8,012 bases of DNA from an uncultured Collinsella sp. (GTDB lineage: Bacteria > Actinomycetota > Coriobacteriia > Coriobacteriales > Coriobacteriaceae): the NCBI GenBank assembly GCA_900757595.1, contig CAAEOL010000025.1, positions 1-8,012 on the forward strand. The letters are read 5' to 3'. The position numbers were made by a program, and so were the translations under genes. Positions 6,490-8,012 of this stretch are shown piece by piece. A model generated the notes under the pieces. The model searched no databases, was not told the origin of the DNA, and saw nothing but the letters and a program-made list of their open reading frames with translations. The first letter of the stretch is position 1. Every line of letters begins with the position of its first letter.

Positions 6490-6589
6490 GCGGTCGCCAG
6501 AGCGAACAAATTGGTATGAAAAGAGGGCGGCATAGACCTTCTGGTCATGCCGTCCTCTTTGAATGACAAGTTGTCGCTCTGGCGACCGC
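6490..6589. repeat. 100-bp nested palindrome, MITE- or REP-like
   Basis: The outer arms 6490-6509 and 6571-6589 pair at every position except a one-base bulge near 6505-6506. Inside them a second long stem (6520-6538 with 6543-6560) has one G-T pair and one bulge around a TTCT loop. The two stems are separated by 10 bases on each side, so the whole 100 bases can fold into one long hairpin. The pentamer CAGCG flanks it on both sides (6484-6488 and 6591-6595), one base outside each arm, as a target duplication might. No transposase is encoded, so any mobility would have to be supplied in trans. Confidence 0.6.
6520..6560 (-). terminator. Probable intrinsic terminator of the dehydrogenase gene
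   Basis: The inner hairpin has an 18-bp stem, a TTCT loop on the plus strand (AGAA in minus-strand RNA), one bulge and one wobble pair. On the minus strand it is followed by a short run of four T (6519-6522, partly in the stem). It sits about 70 bases past the dehydrogenase stop codon. The T-run is short, so efficiency may be partial, and the outer stem could help or compete. Confidence 0.5.
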
Positions 6590-6602
6590 GCAGCGTCGAG
6601 CC

Positions 6603-6630
6603 GTTACGCGGTTTGGTAAAACCGCGTAAC
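6603..6630 (-). other. Perfect 12-bp hairpin directly after the dehydrogenase stop
   Basis: 6603-6614 pairs without mismatch with 6619-6630 around a 4-base loop, and the stem begins one base past the TAG at 6632-6634. No T-run follows on the minus strand, so it is more likely a 3' mRNA-stabilising structure than a terminator. Confidence 0.6.
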
Positions 6631-6631
6631 C

Positions 6632-7432
6632 CTACGGCCGCTGGCCCATGCCGCCCTCGAGGGTGACGGTCTCGCCGTTCATGTATTTAAAGTCGGGACC
6701 GCAGAGTTGAACGACCACGCGGCCGATTTCCTTCTCGACGTCGCCGTAGTGGCCCGCCGGCGGCATGTGGACGTTGGCCTTGAACGCCTCGGGATAGGCA
6801 TCCTGAAAGTTCTCGAGCGCAGCAGTCCAAGCAAGCGGGCATACGATATTCACGTTGATGCCGTCGGGACCCCACTCATTGGCAGCGACGCGGGTCAGGC
6901 CGCGGATGCCCTCCTTGGCGGCAGCATAGCTGCACTGGCCATAGTTGCCAAACAGGCCGGCGCCCGAGGCAAAGTTGACCACGGAGCCCTTGGTCTCCTT
7001 CAGGTGCGGATAGGCCTTCTGCATGTACAGATAGGTGGCATACAGACCGGAGTAAATGGCCAGGTTGAACTGGTCCATGGTGTGGTCGGCGATCGTCACG
7101 CCCGAAGCGCTGGCCTGAGCATTGTTGACGACGGCGTCGATACGGCCGAACTCCTCGATGGCCTTGTCGATGACGTTCTGGACGACGGCTTCGTTGTCCT
7201 GACCAGCCGAGACATCGGCCTGAACAGGCAGAACCTTAACGCCGTACTCGGCCTCGAGAGACTCCTTGGCAGCCTCGAGCTTGGCGACGTTGCGGCCGGT
7301 AATGACGAGGTTTGCGCCCTCCTTGGCAAAAGCGATATCGATGCCGTAGCCGATGGAGCCAGCGGAGCCGTCCTTAAGCGTAGCCTTGCCGCCGCCGGTG
7401 ATAATCACGGTCTTGCCAGTGAAAAGTCCCAT
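6632..7432 (-). CDS. Short-chain dehydrogenase, 12-alpha-hydroxysteroid dehydrogenase-like
   Basis: This 266-residue classical SDR shows the Gly-rich cofactor loop T12-GGGKA followed by GSIGYG (25-30), the NNAQ strand motif (103-106), catalytic Ser156, and Y169-x3-K173. ITGRN (44-48), with Arg47 after the second strand, suggests NADP(H). The segments GLFGNYGQCSYAAAKEGIRG (159-178), VNIVCPL (194-200) and the C-terminus GETVTLEGGMGQRP closely recall bacterial 12-alpha-hydroxysteroid dehydrogenases, which oxidise the 12-hydroxyl of bile acids in gut bacteria. Another alcohol or sterol substrate is equally possible without assay. Eight extra residues (about 18-25) sit inside the Gly-rich loop. 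The start is supported by AAGGA 7 bases upstream. It appears to be a single-gene transcript, divergent from the acidic protein gene and ended by strong hairpins. SDR membership is near certain; the bile-acid role is tentative. Confidence 0.9.
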   Translation of the reverse strand: MGLFTGKTVIITGGGKATLKDGSAGSIGYGIDIAFAKEGANLVITGRNVAKLEAAKESLEAEYGVKVLPVQADVSAGQDNEAVVQNVIDKAIEEFGRIDAVVNNAQASASGVTIADHTMDQFNLAIYSGLYATYLYMQKAYPHLKETKGSVVNFASGAGLFGNYGQCSYAAAKEGIRGLTRVAANEWGPDGINVNIVCPLAWTAALENFQDAYPEAFKANVHMPPAGHYGDVEKEIGRVVVQLCGPDFKYMNGETVTLEGGMGQRP

Positions 7433-7516
7433 AAGAAAGTCCTTTCAAATCACGACGGGCACGCCCGCCGACTGCGCGCACCAAAATTCACGCGCCAAAA
7501 GCTGAAATGCAACTTT

Positions 7517-7646
7517 AACGTGTTCAAGTGAAAAATAAAGACCGCAGCAGGCGAACGGTACAACGTTATTCGGCGAAGGGGATGTCAAGCACGAACCGGA
7601 TAAAGAGGCCGAATTTTTGTCATCCAAATGAGCTATCGAACACGTT
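7517..7646. promoter_or_regulatory. Divergent control region with paired GAACACGTT sites
   Basis: The 289 bases between the divergent genes carry GAACACGTT twice, facing outward: at 7517-7525 on the minus strand and at 7638-7646 on the plus strand. The sites end 84 bases before the dehydrogenase start and 75 bases before the acidic protein start. Each is followed by an A/T-rich spacer and then TTGC. Between them, ATTCGGC (7568-7574) can pair with GCCGAAT (7608-7614), followed by a T-run. A palindrome CGGGCACGCCCG lies at 7456-7467, and TATCAT at 7689-7694 is a possible -10 for the plus gene. A shared regulator is an inference. Confidence 0.4.
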
Positions 7647-7721
7647 TTGAAACTTTGCTGCGGCGCGTGGGATGTCGGCGCGAGACTTTATCATAGGGTG
7701 ACGAACAACGATGAGGAGCAC

Positions 7722-8012
7722 ATGCCTATGACAGACGAGCTGGACCCCCAGACTCAGCAGCATATTGATCATTCCGCAGACGCCATCGACGGATGCGACA
7801 CTCCTACCTGCGCCGATGCGCCCGCGAATGTATCAGCCGATGCATCCGACGAAGATGTGCACGCCACCGCAGATAAGGCCACAGACGCAGATGATACTGT
7901 CGAGCAAGGCGAAGGCGAGCAGTCGGAACCGGGTGGCGCCGAGCCCGATGCGAAGCCCGCGGTACAGGCAGCGGGCCCCATCGAGGTGTCTTCGGAAGAA
8001 GAGCTCGACGCC
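7722..8012 (+). CDS. Partial gene: acidic, low-complexity N-terminus of an unidentified protein
   Basis: The frame is open from ATG 7722 to the window edge (97 codons, 3' end missing). An alternative ATG two codons later (7728) has the better spacing, 9 bases, from the GAGGAG ribosome site; the first ATG is only 3 bases away. The visible part has 27 Asp or Glu residues, two Lys and no Arg, and is rich in Ala and Thr, so it is probably disordered. There is no signal peptide or membrane segment. It ends with IEVSSEEELDA, which may lead into a helix or coiled coil. Acidic leaders of this kind precede GrpE-like, DivIVA-like and other cytoplasmic proteins, but nothing visible decides the family. 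The function is unknown. Confidence 0.75.
   Translation, partial: MPMTDELDPQTQQHIDHSADAIDGCDTPTCADAPANVSADASDEDVHATADKATDADDTVEQGEGEQSEPGGAEPDAKPAVQAAGPIEVSSEEELDA

Noticed and set aside
4046..6535. 829-residue plus-strand open frame
   Set aside because: It is antisense to the LOG-family and tgt genes, both with clear catalytic motifs. Its His/Ala/Val-rich content is the usual mirror of GC-rich codons, and it has no ribosome site or domain.
6707..7531. 274-residue plus-strand open frame
   Set aside because: It mirrors the dehydrogenase gene, which has an intact SDR active site and ribosome site; the frame is a by-product of GC-rich third positions.
7769..7981. 70-residue Ser/Ala-rich minus-strand frame
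   Set aside because: It is the mirror of the acidic Asp/Ala-rich coding sequence on the plus strand, where GAT/GAC/GCC read in reverse give Ser and Ala codons.

Overview
The window looks like a chromosomal segment of a high-GC anaerobic gut actinobacterium of the Coriobacteriia, with Collinsella or a relative as the best guess. This is an inference from the style of the tgt, LOG-family and short-chain dehydrogenase proteins and from their GC-rich codon use; no 16S or other taxonomic marker is present. The housekeeping part (about 4079-8012) is GC-rich. The left part (1 to about 4030) is by eye poorer in GC and uses more AGA, ATA and TTA codons, so it reads as an accessory island.

Left, accessory part. 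After a 277-base leader whose first 110 bases are AT-rich, a single 1003-residue gene (278-3289, +) encodes a large fusion. It joins a Cys-rich segment, a primase-polymerase of the archaeo-eukaryotic type (AEP) in the form found in TOTE conflict systems, an SF2 helicase, and a C-terminal phospholipase-D-like (PLD-like) nuclease fold. The PLD-like active site has lost its His and Lys. A 67-bp imperfect palindrome covers the stop codon. Convergent to it on the minus strand is a type II toxin-antitoxin pair: a RelB/DinJ-type antitoxin (3665-3964) followed after 2 bases by a YafQ-type toxin (3354-3662). An inverted repeat over promoter-like sequence lies upstream of the antitoxin. Together these suggest a small defence or selfish island.

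Middle, housekeeping part, all minus strand. tgt (tRNA-guanine transglycosylase, 5051-6190) has a clear TATAAT box and Shine-Dalgarno sequence. It is followed by a LOG-family nucleoside 5'-monophosphate phosphoribohydrolase (4079-4837).

The 441-base gap 6191-6631 between tgt and the dehydrogenase is unusually structured. It holds a 68-bp palindrome with crossing alternative pairings, a small REP-like inverted repeat, a 17-base-period direct repeat, a 100-bp nested palindrome containing a terminator-like hairpin, and a perfect 12-bp hairpin directly after the dehydrogenase stop codon.

Right part. A 266-residue short-chain dehydrogenase (6632-7432, -) resembles bacterial 12-alpha-hydroxysteroid dehydrogenases. 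It is divergent from a gene that runs off the window (7722 onward, +), of which only a very acidic, apparently disordered N-terminus is visible. Both divergent upstream regions carry the 9-mer GAACACGTT in the same orientation and at nearly the same distance from their start codons, which suggests shared regulation.

The most novel element is the TOTE-type helicase-primase with its degenerate nuclease site. The palindromic elements are next in interest.
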